From Boesenbergia rotunda (taxonomy: Eukaryota; Streptophyta; Magnoliopsida; Zingiberales; Zingiberaceae): a DNA stretch of 64,000 bases. Of this stretch, positions 54,392 through 64,000 are shown one piece after another; position 1 is the first letter of the stretch, and the number at the start of each line of letters is the position of its first letter. The notes under the pieces were generated by a model. It saw only the letters and a program-made list of their open reading frames with translations. It did no database searches and was not told where the DNA came from. Position numbers and translations under genes: made by a program. The stretch spans positions 347,183 to 411,182 of the forward strand of contig JAGFNQ010000863.1 in the NCBI GenBank assembly GCA_024364735.1, in the 5' to 3' direction.

Positions 54392-55844
54392 TCTGATTTT
54401 GTATAGCATTGGTATGAGTATGAGTATGTGGATAGGGATTAGCATACCATTGTATGGTTGCATTGGTTGATTCTGGTCATACTTGCACGTGCGCCTAGAT
54501 AGGGATTGATTGGGTTATTGTTGCATGTCACTTGCTATCTGCATTGGTTGATTCTGTTATTACTTGCATGTGCACTTAGATGCATGATGGTTAGGTTATT
54601 ATACTTGTGATTGACCTGTGCATGTTATGTTGAGTTATGTATGATGACCTGGTAGGGGTTGCATATGTTTGAGTCATGCATCATACCTGCACTGTTGCAT
54701 GCCGGCGATCAGCGACTCCCTTGTGGTTGAGTCTATCGTCTTCCGGTACATGATATGTACACACGGTCACTCATGGGTTAGTGGATACCGTTGGGTGTGT
54801 GCATTTGCCCGATATTGCTTCGCACGGTCACTATTTGGAGGGTGGTTCCGGTGCATGGTAGCAGCTAGGGATCTCTTCTCTTCCCGTAGACCAGAGGAGA
54901 TGAGAGCGACGCTCCCTCATATATACATGAGGTAGGGGGGTGGTCCCCCGTCAGCATCCTGTCCACTCGGTCACTCAGGAGCAGTGATAGCAGGGTGCGT
55001 ACAGTGTCATAGCTCTACCCACTCGGCCGACACAGTATCGCCTGTCTCGGTGGCTTGACTGGTGTTAGGGTGTGACCATGACATTGCATCATGTGCATAT
55101 GATGCATTTTGCATTTTGATTGTGATTGCTGCATTTATTTGTTGCACGTGTTTGACATGCATGTACAGGAGGTACTTTTGGTATGGTTTGATGACCCTGC
55201 ACTTGCTCGTGTCGGTACGAGTCTTTTATGGTATAGATAAATTGATTTTTGGTATGTACAGTCAGTTGTTATTTTTAGTTATGCATATTCTGCTATTCCT
55301 ATTGAGACTGTATCCTGTTGTTTCTTTATAGCTTATTCAGCTATTTTGTTCAGCCATGCATATCTATCTATATACCCGCGAGTCCACTTGGACTCACCAC
55401 CCGTCGTAATATTTTTGTTTTCAGGTTGATAGTTTGCCGGAGGAGCCCAGTTGCCGGTCCCGGGTCTCCACGACTTCATTTGGATGAGAGCTTCCGTTGG
55501 TTTTGGTTTTCTTTTGATAGTATAGTATATGTTTTGTATTCGTTATATTATCGAGGGCTTGTATTGGATTTATTCGTACGGTATTGTATTTTTGAGTCCT
55601 TTGTTGGACTTTGTGATGTGGTTTTGCTACGCGCCTGCCCTTGGGGCAGCTCAGGTGAGTTTTATGGTATTTCATATTGCGTTGTTATCCTTTTCCATAT
55701 ATTATATATTTGTTTTGTGGCCTGAGGCCAATTTATATCTGCGTGGGTTTGTGTGTATGTGTAAATTGTCCGCCGGACAGGGGAGATGTTGTCCGATTTT
55801 ATATTGGACCAGCGGCTCCATTGGTCTCGGGGCGTGACAGCTCC

Positions 55845-56260
55845 GGGCCTACCTTAAGAGATTCACTAGGGAGGCGCCGGACGTGCCAACGACCGCCTCG
55901 GAAGTATTGATCAACGCTTTCTCTCAAGGGCTACAAGAGGGGGACATTTTTCGCTCGCTCTTTCGGAATCCCCCCAAAGACTTGGATAACCTACTAGAGA
56001 AGACCGTCAAACACATCAATGCTGAAGAAGCACAGGCTGCTCGGAAGAAGGAGCCGACTGGCGCACCACCCCCAACCCCCGGCACTGCCTAAACGACCGC
56101 CAGGCGGGCACATTCGTAGCTCGCGGGAGTCCACTGACCGAAGCGAGATAGATCCTCAGCGAGAGCGGCAAGTGGCTCGGAGGTGCCTGCCTACTGGAGG
56201 CCATATTGCACATTTCATCATAGTCGCACTCACAATACTGAGGAATGCCGACAGCTTGGC
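55845..56260 (+). pseudogene. TAT-lineage gag, second part
   Basis: The gag resumes with the end of the gag domain (LINAFSQGLQEGDIFRSLF, then DLDNLLEKTVKHINAEEAQ). A stop occurs at about 56090. In another frame a Cys/His cluster YCTFHHSRTHNTEECRQL (about 56195-56250) corresponds to the zinc-knuckle-like end of TAT gag. Normally protease follows, but here the sequence runs into non-coding DNA and the tandem array. Confidence 0.8.
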
Positions 56261-56605
56261 TAAACTCGGAATCCTGGCACCCGGGGACAAGTCGCCTCCG
56301 GGCGGGACACTAGCCTGAGAGGACAAGCCCGTGCTCCAGTCGAGAGACAAGGGTCCGAGCTCTAGATGGCTCGTGATCCACACCCATCAAGGCCACCTGG
56401 TGAGCTCGAGAGAATGGGCGGGCAGTAGGCCAATCGGCAGAAGGCTGTTCTGAAAGGAGTGCGTAGGGTTTTAAGCAAGCCAGCTCGAGGAAACTCTTAC
56501 CCTCCGGGGATAGTGAAAAAGATGTATTTTGCAACCTCCACGCATCTAGTGAAAGTCCAACCTTCTCAAGGATAGGATAGCAGCTCACTCCAAGCGCACT
56601 ACAAG
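56261..56605 (+). mobile_element. Linker between gag remnant and tandem array
   Basis: No protein domain recognised in any frame. This is the place where protease and the rest of pol would be expected in a complete TAT element. Confidence 0.45.
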
Positions 56606-58432
56606 GGGGCTCGCTCCCACAATCCCTCGGATCAGCTCTTAGCCGAACGCCTGGCGACCCACGCTCCCTGAGAGGTCCCCCGACCGAGAAGCCAGCCTCT
56701 CATCTCCGAACGAGCTATAAATCGGGATCCGCTCCCGCTATCCCTCGGATCGGTTCTCAGCCGGACGCGTGGCGATCCACGCTCCCTGAGAGATCCCCGA
56801 CTAAGAAGCCAGGCCCTCGCCTCGGTGAGCTATAAGTGGGCCTGCTCCCACAATCACTCGGATCAGCTCTCAGCCCGACGCGTGGCGACCCACGCTCCCT
56901 GAGAGGTCTCCCAACCGAGAGGTCAGACTCTCGTCTCCGAACGAGCTATAAATCGGGATCTGCTCCCGCTATCCCTCGGATCGGCTCTTAGCCGAACGTG
57001 TGACGACTCACGCTCCCTGAGAGATACCCGACCGAGAAGCCAGACCCTCGCCTCGGCGAGCTATAAGTGGGTCTGCTCCCACAATCCCTCGGATCGGCTC
57101 TCAGCCGGACGCGTGGCGACCCACGCTCCCTGAGAAGTCCCCCGACCGAGAGGCCAGACTCTTGTTTCCGAACGAGCTATAAATCGGGATCCGCTCTCGC
57201 TATCCCTCGGATCGGCTCTCAGCCGGAGGCGTGGCGACCCACGCTCCCTGAGAGATCCCTAACCGAGAAGCCAGACCCTCGCCTCGGCGAGCTATAAGTG
57301 GGCCTGCTCCCACAATCCCTCGGATCGGCTCTCAGCCGGACGCGTGGCAACCCACGGTCCCTGAGAGGTCCCCCAACTGAGAGGTCAGACTCTCATCTCT
57401 GAACGAGCTATAAATCGGGATCAACTCCCGCTATCCCTCGGATCGGCTCTCAGCCAGACGCGTGGCGACCCATGCTCCCTGAAAGACCCCCGACTGAGAG
57501 GCCAAACACTCGTCTTCGAACGAGATGCAAATCGGGATCCGTTCCCGCTATCCCTCGGATCGGTTCTTAGCCGGACGCGTGGCGACCCACCCTCCCTGAG
57601 AGATCCTTGACCGAGAAGCCAGACCCTCGCTCCCTGAGAGATCCCTGACCGAGAAGCCAGACCCTCGCCTCAGTGAACTATAAGTGGGTCTGCTCCCACA
57701 GTCCCTCGGATCGGCTCTCATCCGGACGCGTGGCGACCCACGCTCTCTGAGAGGTCCCCCGACCGAGAGGCCAGACTCTCGTCTTCGAACGAGCTATAAA
57801 TCGGGATCCACTCCCGCTATCCCTTGGATCGGCTCTCAGCCGGATGTGTGGCGACCCACGCTCCCTGAGAGATCCCCGACCGAGGAGCCATACCCTCGCC
57901 TCGGCGAGCTATAAGTGGGCCTGCTCCCACAATCCCTCGGATCGGCTCTCAGTCGGACGCGTGGCGACCCACGCTCCCTGAGAAGTCCCCCGACCAAGAG
58001 GTCAAACTCTCATCTCCGAACGAGCTATAAATCGGGATCCGCTCTCGCTATCCCTCGGATCGACTCTCAGCCGGACGCGTGGCAACCCACGCTCCTTGAA
58101 AGACCCCCGACCAAGAGGCCAAACACTCGTCTCCGAATGAGATGCAAATCAGGATCTGCTCTCGCTATCCCTCGGATCGGCTCTCAGTCGGACGCGTGAC
58201 GACCCACGCTCCTTGGGAGGTACCCCGACCGAGGGGCCAAACACTCATCTCCGAACAAGCTATAAATCGGGATCCGCTCCCGCTATCCTTCGGATCGACT
58301 CTCAGCCGGATGCGTGGCGACCTACGCTCCCTGAGAGGTCCTTCGACCGAGAGACCAAACACTCGTCTCCAAACAAGTTATAAACCAGGAGCCGCTCCTG
58401 CTATCTCTCAGACCGCCTCTCAGCCCATGAGC
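56606..58432. repeat. Satellite-like tandem array, about 16 monomers of 115-116 bp in 231-bp dimers
   Basis: ATCCCTCGGATCGGCTCTCA-like words recur about every 115 bp, 16 times. Two monomer types alternate in most of the array: type A with GTGGGCCTGCTCCCACAATC and type B with ATCGGGATCCGCTCCCGCTA, giving a 231-bp dimer. Later copies are mostly type B. One monomer near 57590-57667 has an extra 39-bp duplication. The open frames in this part (for example 57067-57297, 57684-57914) exist only because the unit length is a multiple of three. The core CGGACGCGTGGCGACCC is shared with the LTR at 50218. Confidence 0.9.
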
Positions 58433-58890
58433 GGCCGCCTACAGGCCGTGAACAACTAAGTTCGGGTGACGGCTCTAACCTAACCTTCCGATCGGACACA
58501 CTTAGAGAAGATTTTCCAAAAACTCCCTGAGGCGGCATCGTTGTTCGATCAAGGCGACTTCGATCTGGGAAGATCTCAGTTGAGCCCATCCGAGTAGGTG
58601 GCACGGGAAATATCGCGCTCAAATGTTTTACCCCGCCATTCACAGAGGCCGAATCACTCAATCGCGTGGCATAACCACCGATTGCACTCAAGTGTCACAC
58701 TCGCCCACTAACCGAGAGGGGTCGGGCAAGCATTCCCTCCCTCAAGTCGCTTACACCCGGACGCAGCTTATTTTAAATAGCAAAACAGGCATGATTAACA
58801 TTCATAAATAATGTTATTACAAAGAGGAGGCTTGGCCTCTACATAAGCGAAGAAAGCAAGAAGCAACAAGGACTAAGGCCTACGAGCAGG
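58433..58890 (-). other. 3' flank of antisense gene 2
   Basis: Downstream side of the minus-strand antisense gene. Read on the minus strand, AATAAC-type and AAAATAAG poly(A)-signal-like words occur near 58820 and 58780. The sequence parallels the 3' flank of antisense gene 1 near 61060-61130 (both have TTACAAA followed by a CTCTACA segment). Confidence 0.4.
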
Positions 58891-60290
58891 TCACTGGGGC
58901 ATGGCTCGAGCCCGAAGCATCTCTAGCTCCTCCCGAGCCGCCTTCAGATCAGTCTTCAAGGCCTCACGGTGCCTTCTGAGCCGTGGGAGGTCTCTCGAGC
59001 CGGCACCCAGCTCTTCCTCCTTGGCCGACAGATCGACACGTAGCGCCGCGGCTGACTGGCAGGCCTCTAGGAGCTCCGCCTTGACCCTGGTTAGCTCTTC
59101 TTGGGCCCGTTGCTCTAAAGACCGGGCCTGGCGCTCCCCACGCTCCAGACAGATGATTTGTTGCTGTGCATGGATAGTCGCTGCGCGAGCCGCATTCAGC
59201 TCTACCAGACATTCCTGGGACGTGCCTCCGCCCAAGATGCACGCTCTTGAAGCGCGACGTTCTCAACTCGCAGGCTGTTCAAGGCCTCATCGCCAGGTTG
59301 CAGCTGCGCGTGGTGAACCTGAGTTTCCAGTTCCTCCTTTCGGGACTCAGCTTGACGAAGAGACCGAGCCTGGGCCGTGAAGGAAACACCCATATCGTAA
59401 ATCAAGCCGACAAGCTATAAATAAGACAAAGGCGTTAGGCGTGATAGGACCAAACAGGCGTAAGCTATCAACAAGACATACCCGACAGGCCCCCGCTACG
59501 ACACCATTATCCCGGATAAGGGGGTCCTGATAGTCAAACTCCCGAAGACCCTGGAACAGATGGTCACTCAGCGGAGTGTATAGATGAACCACCCGGGCCG
59601 ACTCCAGGGACTCGGGGACCAGAGCCTCGTAAGCAGTACGGGGGTCCGCCCGAGACGCATAATTAGATGCAAGGGGCGTGTGCCCGTAACTCCCTCAGGG
59701 AGAGAAGGAAGAGGCCCATTAATCCGCATACTCGAGGAACCAGCCTGAGTTGAAGGAGGCACCGGCAGGGTATCCCCCGTAGTGGAAGAAACTGGGGCAA
59801 CGGGTGCAGGCACCGGCGGAACAGAGTCATCGGCGGAACCGGAGTCATTGGCGGAGGAGATGCAAAGTGGGTCCTCCTCGGAGAGGTGGTAGTGGTCTCA
59901 AAGGGAGGTGAACAGTTGCTTAACTGATCCCGACGGTGCCTGGTCGCCAGTGGGCAGGTCTCCACATCATCAAGCTCAGAATTCGGTGCCCCCTCAGGCG
60001 CCTTCCCCCTACTCGAAGAAGGTACGTCGGTAGGAGCTACCGCCAGAGAAGGGGGTACCGGAGTAGCGGATGGCGAGTTGGCTGGATCAGCAAGTATAAC
60101 CAGTACAGCAACCGTAAACGCGACATCGTCCACGACAAACCCTGCCTTCAGAGATTCCGACAACATGCTTGATCCAGAAAAAGGTGGGGGGTCACCAGTG
60201 AAGTCGGCTAAGAAAGGGAGGATGCTGGTAGCAGAAGGACACTGGAGAACAAGAGCGGCTAGGAAGATAACCGCTGACACCTATATAGGG
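58891..60290 (-). pseudogene. TAT antisense gene 2, lacking the N-terminal domain
   Basis: On the minus strand a TATATAG box (about 60285) precedes a Ser/Pro-rich region (PSSSRGKAPEGAPNSELDD, about 60030) and a helical block (ARVVHLYTPLSDHLFQGL, about 59590-59540). A likely 62-bp intron (about 59478-59417, GTATGT...TTATAG) follows, then a long coiled coil (SFTAQARSLRQAESRKEELE to LKAAREELEMLRARAMPQ) ending at TGA 58893-58891. It needs frame changes near 59810, 59650 and 59230. Block order matches the C-terminal two thirds of antisense gene 1, but the PF04195-like N-terminal domain is missing. The role of these antisense proteins in TAT elements is not known. Confidence 0.65.
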
Positions 60291-60589
60291 AGCAGGGGGC
60301 CAATCCCAACCGTTAAGAGGGGGTGGCAAGGAGAGGCAAGATCTCTTCCAAACCCTCCGATAAGACCTGTAAGGAGACGGAGGGACGCGATAAGACGCAT
60401 GCGCTCCCGATGAACAGGCGTTTCGCTGCCCGAGGCAATTGTAACAAGTGCCTGACCCTTCGGCGCTTGAGAAACCACTGGGCAGGGGGCACGTGTCCCT
60501 GCCAATTAATGCAGACCTTATGCAGAAAAGACGGGGCGGACAGTCGGCCTGACCAGCCTTGCGGTGGGGACAAAAAAAATTAACTTGAT

Positions 60590-60850
60590 ACGAACCCTTG
60601 ACACGACATAAATCCCTTGGTTCGTGTTCGGGTCCCGATCGGACGCATGGCGGCCCACGCCCCCTGGGCCTGACTCGACCGAGTGGCCAAGTCCTTACGA
60701 GCAAGCTCCTGCTAATCCCTTGGTTCAGGTCCCGGTCGGACGCGTGGCGGCCCAAGCTCCCCGGGCCTGACTCGACCGAGTGGCCAAATCCTTACGGGCA
60801 ATTTCCCGCTAATCCCTTGATTCGGCCCGACTCTCAGTCAGTGGGCCCGA
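60590..60850. repeat. Short tandem array related to the main satellite, about 2.3 units
   Basis: AATCCCTTGGTTC/ATTCGG starts at about 60609, 60714 and 60811, spacing about 100-105 bp. Each unit has GGACGC(A/G)TGGCGGCCCA, a variant of the core of the large array and of the LTR. It occupies the same position relative to antisense gene 1 as the large array does to gene 2. Confidence 0.75.
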
Positions 60851-61129
60851 GGGACTCACCGCCTAAAGTTGTAATACCCAGGTATTCACCTCGAACACTC
60901 GCAGGGTCTAGTAGCCCGAGTGTGTGCTCGCCCAAGCTGCAGGCACTTAGAAGTTTCTTCACTCAAACGTCTGAACCAGCGACTCGTAAAAACTAAGTCA
61001 ATTGTTCGGCTTCTCGCCCAACTTGCTCTCGTTAGTGCCCGAATCATTAATATTTGAAAATAAAGGCAAATACACGCAAAAAAGATTGGGCACAAATGAA
61101 AACTGACATCCGAAGGGAAAGGACATTAC
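60851..61129 (-). other. 3' flank of antisense gene 1
   Basis: No gene. On the minus strand a CTTTATTTTCAAATATTAATG stretch (61070-61050 region) is a candidate poly(A) region. Confidence 0.35.
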
Positions 61130-63355
61130 AAAATCAGAGACTCGCAATCTCTACACAGAAAGAAAATAAGAGGCCCGACCCTCATTTGAAAGGTTGTTTG
61201 GTTATGTCGGGCAGGTCCTTTGACATATCCTGAAGATGAAAGGTTGACGGGGGGCATGTCAGAAGATATGTTCCCACCTTGTCTGAGCCGCCGAAGCATG
61301 CTGATCCGTTGATGCATCAGCATAGCTCGAAGTCGCTCCAAGACTTGATCGGTGAAGGCCTTGGAATTAATGTACCTAAGCCTGTGGGTTTCCAATCTAG
61401 CAGGCTCCACCTCCTTATAAGAGCACAACCCCTCCAGCTCTGCCTGAGCTGCATCCTAGGTCGTTCGGTGCTCTCACAGCTCTCTCAGCTCTGCTTGAGC
61501 TGCATCCCAGGATGCTTGACGTCCGCTTGCAGCTGGTCCTTGAGCTTCCGATCACGAAGCTGCGCATGCTCGGCCTGGGCAACTCGGTGCTGTGCTTGGA
61601 CTGCCGCCGCATCGGCCGAGACAATCTGGCCCTTGGAAGTCTCCAGCTCCTCCTGTGCCTAGCTCAACAGGTCTTGAAGGCCAATCAATTCCGCCCTCAA
61701 GCTGTTCAGAGAGGCGTCATCTGAAACCAGTTGGGTGTGCCGGAGTCGGGCTTCAAGATCCCCCACCCGTCACTCGGCACGGTACCGAGCCTTAGCATGA
61801 CTCAGCATGGACATGCACATGTTGTAGCCCTGGGCCCAAAACTGCAGGGCGCAGGGGAAGACCTGTTAGTATCTTGACCAAAGAAAGCGCAAGGCGAACA
61901 ACAGAGACAGCAAGCTCATATCTGTGTAGCTGTCGCCATGAAATCGTTCGCCTAGACACTCGGGCCCCTCGAGCTGCTCGCTCGCAAGCCGTCCAGGAAC
62001 CGGTCCGCCACCGTGCCATACAGCCGAACATCATGCGACCGTATGGAGGTCATGCCGCTCGGCACCGTCATGCTCATAAGCAAATCAGATAGCGAGGGTA
62101 GCAACATATGCATCAGACGTTCACTTGTAGGCTCTCCCGATCGGGTCGGGGAATCCCCCCCTAAGGGGGTAGCAGTGGACTCCATTGGAGGCACCGGAAG
62201 GGAAGAAGACGACAGCGCAGGGGAGTCGGTCACAGGCGCCTTGCCTTTTTGCCTTTTGCTCGGTCGGCTAGAAGAAGCTTTTGTCAGGTCGCCCGGGTCG
62301 AGCGCGGGCTCAACGCCACGTGAGCACCGCAGCAGGAGACTCGGAGGTTGGGTATCCTCTGGACCTGACCAGGAGATCTCCTCGTCCTCAGGAACGGGCC
62401 CTGGAGGAATAGAGCGGGCTGACACAGAATCCGAGAAAGCCGCCTCCTGCTCTGCCAATAGCTTCGCGCGCGCCTCCTGTTCAGCCAACAATTCCCTCTC
62501 ACGCGCGTCCCGCTCATTCAGCAGCTCCAGCAAGCGCGCCTCCAGCTCAGTGGGCTCCAGGCCATAACCTCCTCCAAGGGCAGCCGGGTGCATCATAACG
62601 GCTACCAGGCAAACCGTGATCAATTGATGGCAAAAAGACGAGGAAGGAGAAAAGAAAGGGGGCTTACCAAAAGAAGCAGGTCGGCGAATCGGCGCGGGGC
62701 TAAGCCCGAACACCGAGAGGATGTCTTCACGCAACAGTAGCCCGCCAGAGAAGTGCCGACCTCCAATCTTGGAGAAGACGAACTGGAACTCGGGAAGATT
62801 TCGAAAGTCTTTGTGCAGGGGCAAGGGCGGAGGAAAGTCCGCCCGAAAACTAGTCGGCCAGGTCGGGTGCACAACTGGGCATATATAGAAATATCGTTCC
62901 TTCCAACCCTTATTGGAGGTTGGAAGCTTCAAAAGGAAGGAAGTGTCAGGACGGGCTTGGAAGAAAAAGTCGCCCAATTCTTGCCTTTTCGGAGAAAAGA
63001 AGTAATAAAAAAGGCTGACTCAAAGGGGAATCCGATATAGCTGAAAGATAATAACCGACCCACAGAGCAGACGGATAGCATTAGGGGATAATTGGCAAAG
63101 ATTAAGGCGGAAATAACGACAGACAGCCGCAATGAAAGGATGGATCGGGAAACGAAGCCCGACTTGCAAGTGATTGCGGGAAATGATAAGGTAATATCCA
63201 GGAGGCCTTGCGGGTTGGTCGGTGGCAGAGGGTAGTAGAAGGTGATGGTCGGAAGGAATGTGGAAGTCCACCTTAGTCGCCTCGAGGTCTTAGGCGTCGA
63301 GGACAGACACCGTAATGACATACCAAGGGGTCGGAGGACGAGATAAGGAAGCCAT
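61130..63355 (-). pseudogene. TAT antisense gene 1 (PF04195-like protein with coiled-coil tail)
   Basis: From ATG 63355 on the minus strand the protein starts MASLSRPPTPWYVI and contains IPSDHHLLLPSATDQPARPP, FPIHPFIAAVCRYFRLNLCQ, SPNAIRLLCG and SNKGWKERYFYICP, the blocks of the putative gypsy-type transposon domain (PF04195). Introns seem to lie at 62667-62602 (GTAAGC...GGTAG) and near 61950-61840. After the first come LEARLLELLNERDARERELL, a Ser-rich nuclear-type region (ASSSRPSKRQKGKAPVTD), a helical block ending DRFLDGL, and a coiled coil (LEARLRHTQLVSDDASLNSL onward, 61770-61450). Lesions: an in-frame TAA near 63296, frame changes near 63035 and 62970, and several stops in the coiled coil. 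It lies antisense to the retrotransposon, between the missing pol and the 3' LTR. Confidence 0.75.
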
Positions 63356-63921
63356 TCGAAGTAAGTGAAAGAGGGAAATCCAACCAGGGGAGGGGTCGCC
63401 GGAGAAGAAGGACGTGACAATGCGTTCGTCGAAACCCTAGCCGGAGAAGGAGGCGCAACACACCGGTGTACAAAGTAAAAAGGCGATGGTAAAAGCTGTC
63501 AGATAACTGCCTACACCTAGGGAGCCATGAGGACCGCCCAATGGCAGATCGAGGAAGAGAGGGTGGTTAGTGATAGCCGTCCGATCAGTCCTAAAAGGGC
63601 CCAGGGGGTGAGGTGTCCCAGGCATGATCTCATCATTCGCCGGACAAGTGACGGACGCCTCGTTGATCGAGGAAACAATGGGGAAACGACACACATGATA
63701 GCAATTAACCGCGGTAATTAATGCAGGGGATTTGAATTTGTTTGGACATCCCGAGCAGCAGCAGGCGAAGGGACGAATGATGTGACATATCCGACCGACC
63801 AGGATGCTTGCCCACCAGAGGCCCTCCCAGGGTCGCGAGAAAAGGTTGGGTTGTCCTGGCGTGCCAAGCTCGCTTCAGCAGATGTTGGTCCAGTCAGTCG
63901 GACTCGACGCCTCCTTCGACT
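63356..63921 (-). promoter_or_regulatory. Upstream region of antisense gene 1
   Basis: This stretch between the antisense ATG and the element's PPT should hold the antisense promoter. A CCTAGGG-AGCCATGAGG stretch near 63518-63534 parallels TATATAGGGAGCAGGGGGCC upstream of antisense gene 2 (about 60285-60300). The word AATTAATGCAG occurs in both upstream regions (63717 and about 60506). No clear TATA box is left here. Confidence 0.4.
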
Positions 63922-63941
63922 AGACTCGAGGGGGACGCTTA
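63922..63941 (+). other. Polypurine tract of the TAT element
   Basis: GACTCGAGGGGGACGCTTA directly precedes the 3' LTR start TGATCCC. Purine tracts of the form GAGGGGG-ACGCTTA are usual in gypsy elements and prime plus-strand DNA synthesis. Confidence 0.75.
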
Positions 63942-64000
63942 TGATCCCGGCCTTGCATACGGGTAAGTATGGTCTGCCCAGCCAGCCAGCCTGGCGCCAT
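63942..64000 (+). repeat. 3' LTR of the TAT element, first 59 bp, cut by the window
   Basis: Matches 49988-50045 with a few substitutions and ends together with it in CAGCCTGGCGCCAT. Confidence 0.88.

Larger units (their letters stand above)
51628..55839 (+). mobile_element. Non-coding LTR-like insertion in gag, 4212 bp (probable gypsy solo LTR)
   Basis: It starts TGTTAAATCC and ends CGGGGCGTGACA, and GCTCC is duplicated on both sides. There is no gag or pol motif in 4.2 kb; the ORFs within are short and featureless. TG...CA ends, a 5-bp duplication and lack of genes fit a solo LTR from a gypsy element with very long LTRs. It contains a 933-bp direct duplication. Orientation is set by the terminal TG/CA only and is uncertain. 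Confidence 0.7.
49988..64000 (+). mobile_element. Giant Ty3/gypsy retrotransposon of the TAT lineage, 3' end beyond the window
   Basis: The segment beginning TGATCCC at 49988 and its continuation GGGTAAGTATAGTCTGCCCA recur at 63942-64000, just after a purine tract (GAGGGGGACGCTTA). These are the starts of the 5' and 3' LTRs, so the element covers at least 14 kb. Inside are a TAT-type gag, a long tandem array, and two antisense genes of the putative-gypsy-type-transposon family (PF04195-like), a feature of TAT elements such as Grande. No protease, reverse transcriptase, RNase H or integrase was found. A 4.2-kb insertion splits gag. The target duplication cannot be tested because the 3' LTR is cut. 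Confidence 0.85.

Noticed and set aside
51628..55839. Possible host gene in the 4.2-kb insert (ORFs such as 55318-55725)
   Set aside because: Target duplication and TG...CA ends define it as an LTR-like unit; the ORFs are hydrophobic strings without recognisable domains.
56606..58460. Chain of 76-105-residue ORFs that look like a protein repeat family
   Set aside because: The 231-bp dimer is a multiple of three, so any open frame repeats. The units have stops in some copies and match LTR sequence; a satellite array explains them better.

Overview
The window is nuclear DNA of a flowering plant, most likely a monocot. The one intact gene has a GC-rich first exon in an AT-rich surround, and almost everything else is plant transposons. 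A member of the Zingiberales is possible, but that is only an impression. The only complete host protein gene is a CYP98A-type cytochrome P450 (p-coumaroyl shikimate/quinate 3'-hydroxylase of phenylpropanoid and lignin synthesis) at 13390-17247, with three exons and every P450 signature present. Other host traces are fragments: a first exon resembling proteasome subunit alpha-7 (540-599, minus), a frameshifted heat-shock-factor DNA-binding domain (12147-12326), the last exon of a nucleotide-sugar/triose-phosphate transporter (43872-44156) and exons of GCN1 carried inside a transposon (7381-7868).

Region 1 (1131-12092) is a nested stack of DNA transposons. A 10.2-kb PIF/Harbinger element (1134-11357, TSD TAA) carries divergent transposase and SANT/Myb genes separated by a 114-bp tandem array. 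Its transposase is split by a 6.1-kb CACTA element (2452-8593, TSD ATC) that holds captured GCN1 exons. A small hAT-like element (11380-12084, 8-bp TSD) follows. Region 2 (12147-17570) holds the HSF relic and the P450 gene, with a SINE in intron 1.

Region 3 (about 17570-39480) is a patchwork of Ty1/copia LTR retrotransposons of Sirevirus type in both orientations. I call the LTR families A to E. It includes a solo LTR (27033-28046) and one complete gag-only element (33934-38599, TSD CAATT, LTRs of 971 and 1014 bp). Several LTRs carry arrays of short palindromes just upstream of a TATA box, with a core that differs by family (GTCGAC, ATCGAT or GGCGCC). Region 4 (39481-49987) holds decayed copia pol and gag genes broken by a solo LTR (40216-43184), which itself contains a 516-bp tRNA-like fold-back palindrome (42232-42747). 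It also holds a hAT element (45883-46743, TSD GTCGACAC) and a Mutator-type MITE (48762-48984, 9-bp TSD).

Region 5 (49988-64000) is one very large Ty3/gypsy element of the TAT lineage, cut by the window end just inside its 3' LTR. It has a gag gene but no visible pol. Two homologous antisense genes each sit beside a tandem array, and the array monomer shares a 26-bp exact core with the element's own LTR. The gag is interrupted by a 4.2-kb non-coding LTR-like insertion (51628-55839, TSD GCTCC) containing a 933-bp direct duplication.

Most mobile-element boundaries below rest on terminal motifs plus target-site duplications read directly from the sequence. Boundaries given as approximate lack one or both. 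Apart from the P450, no coding region in the window is both complete and free of lesions.
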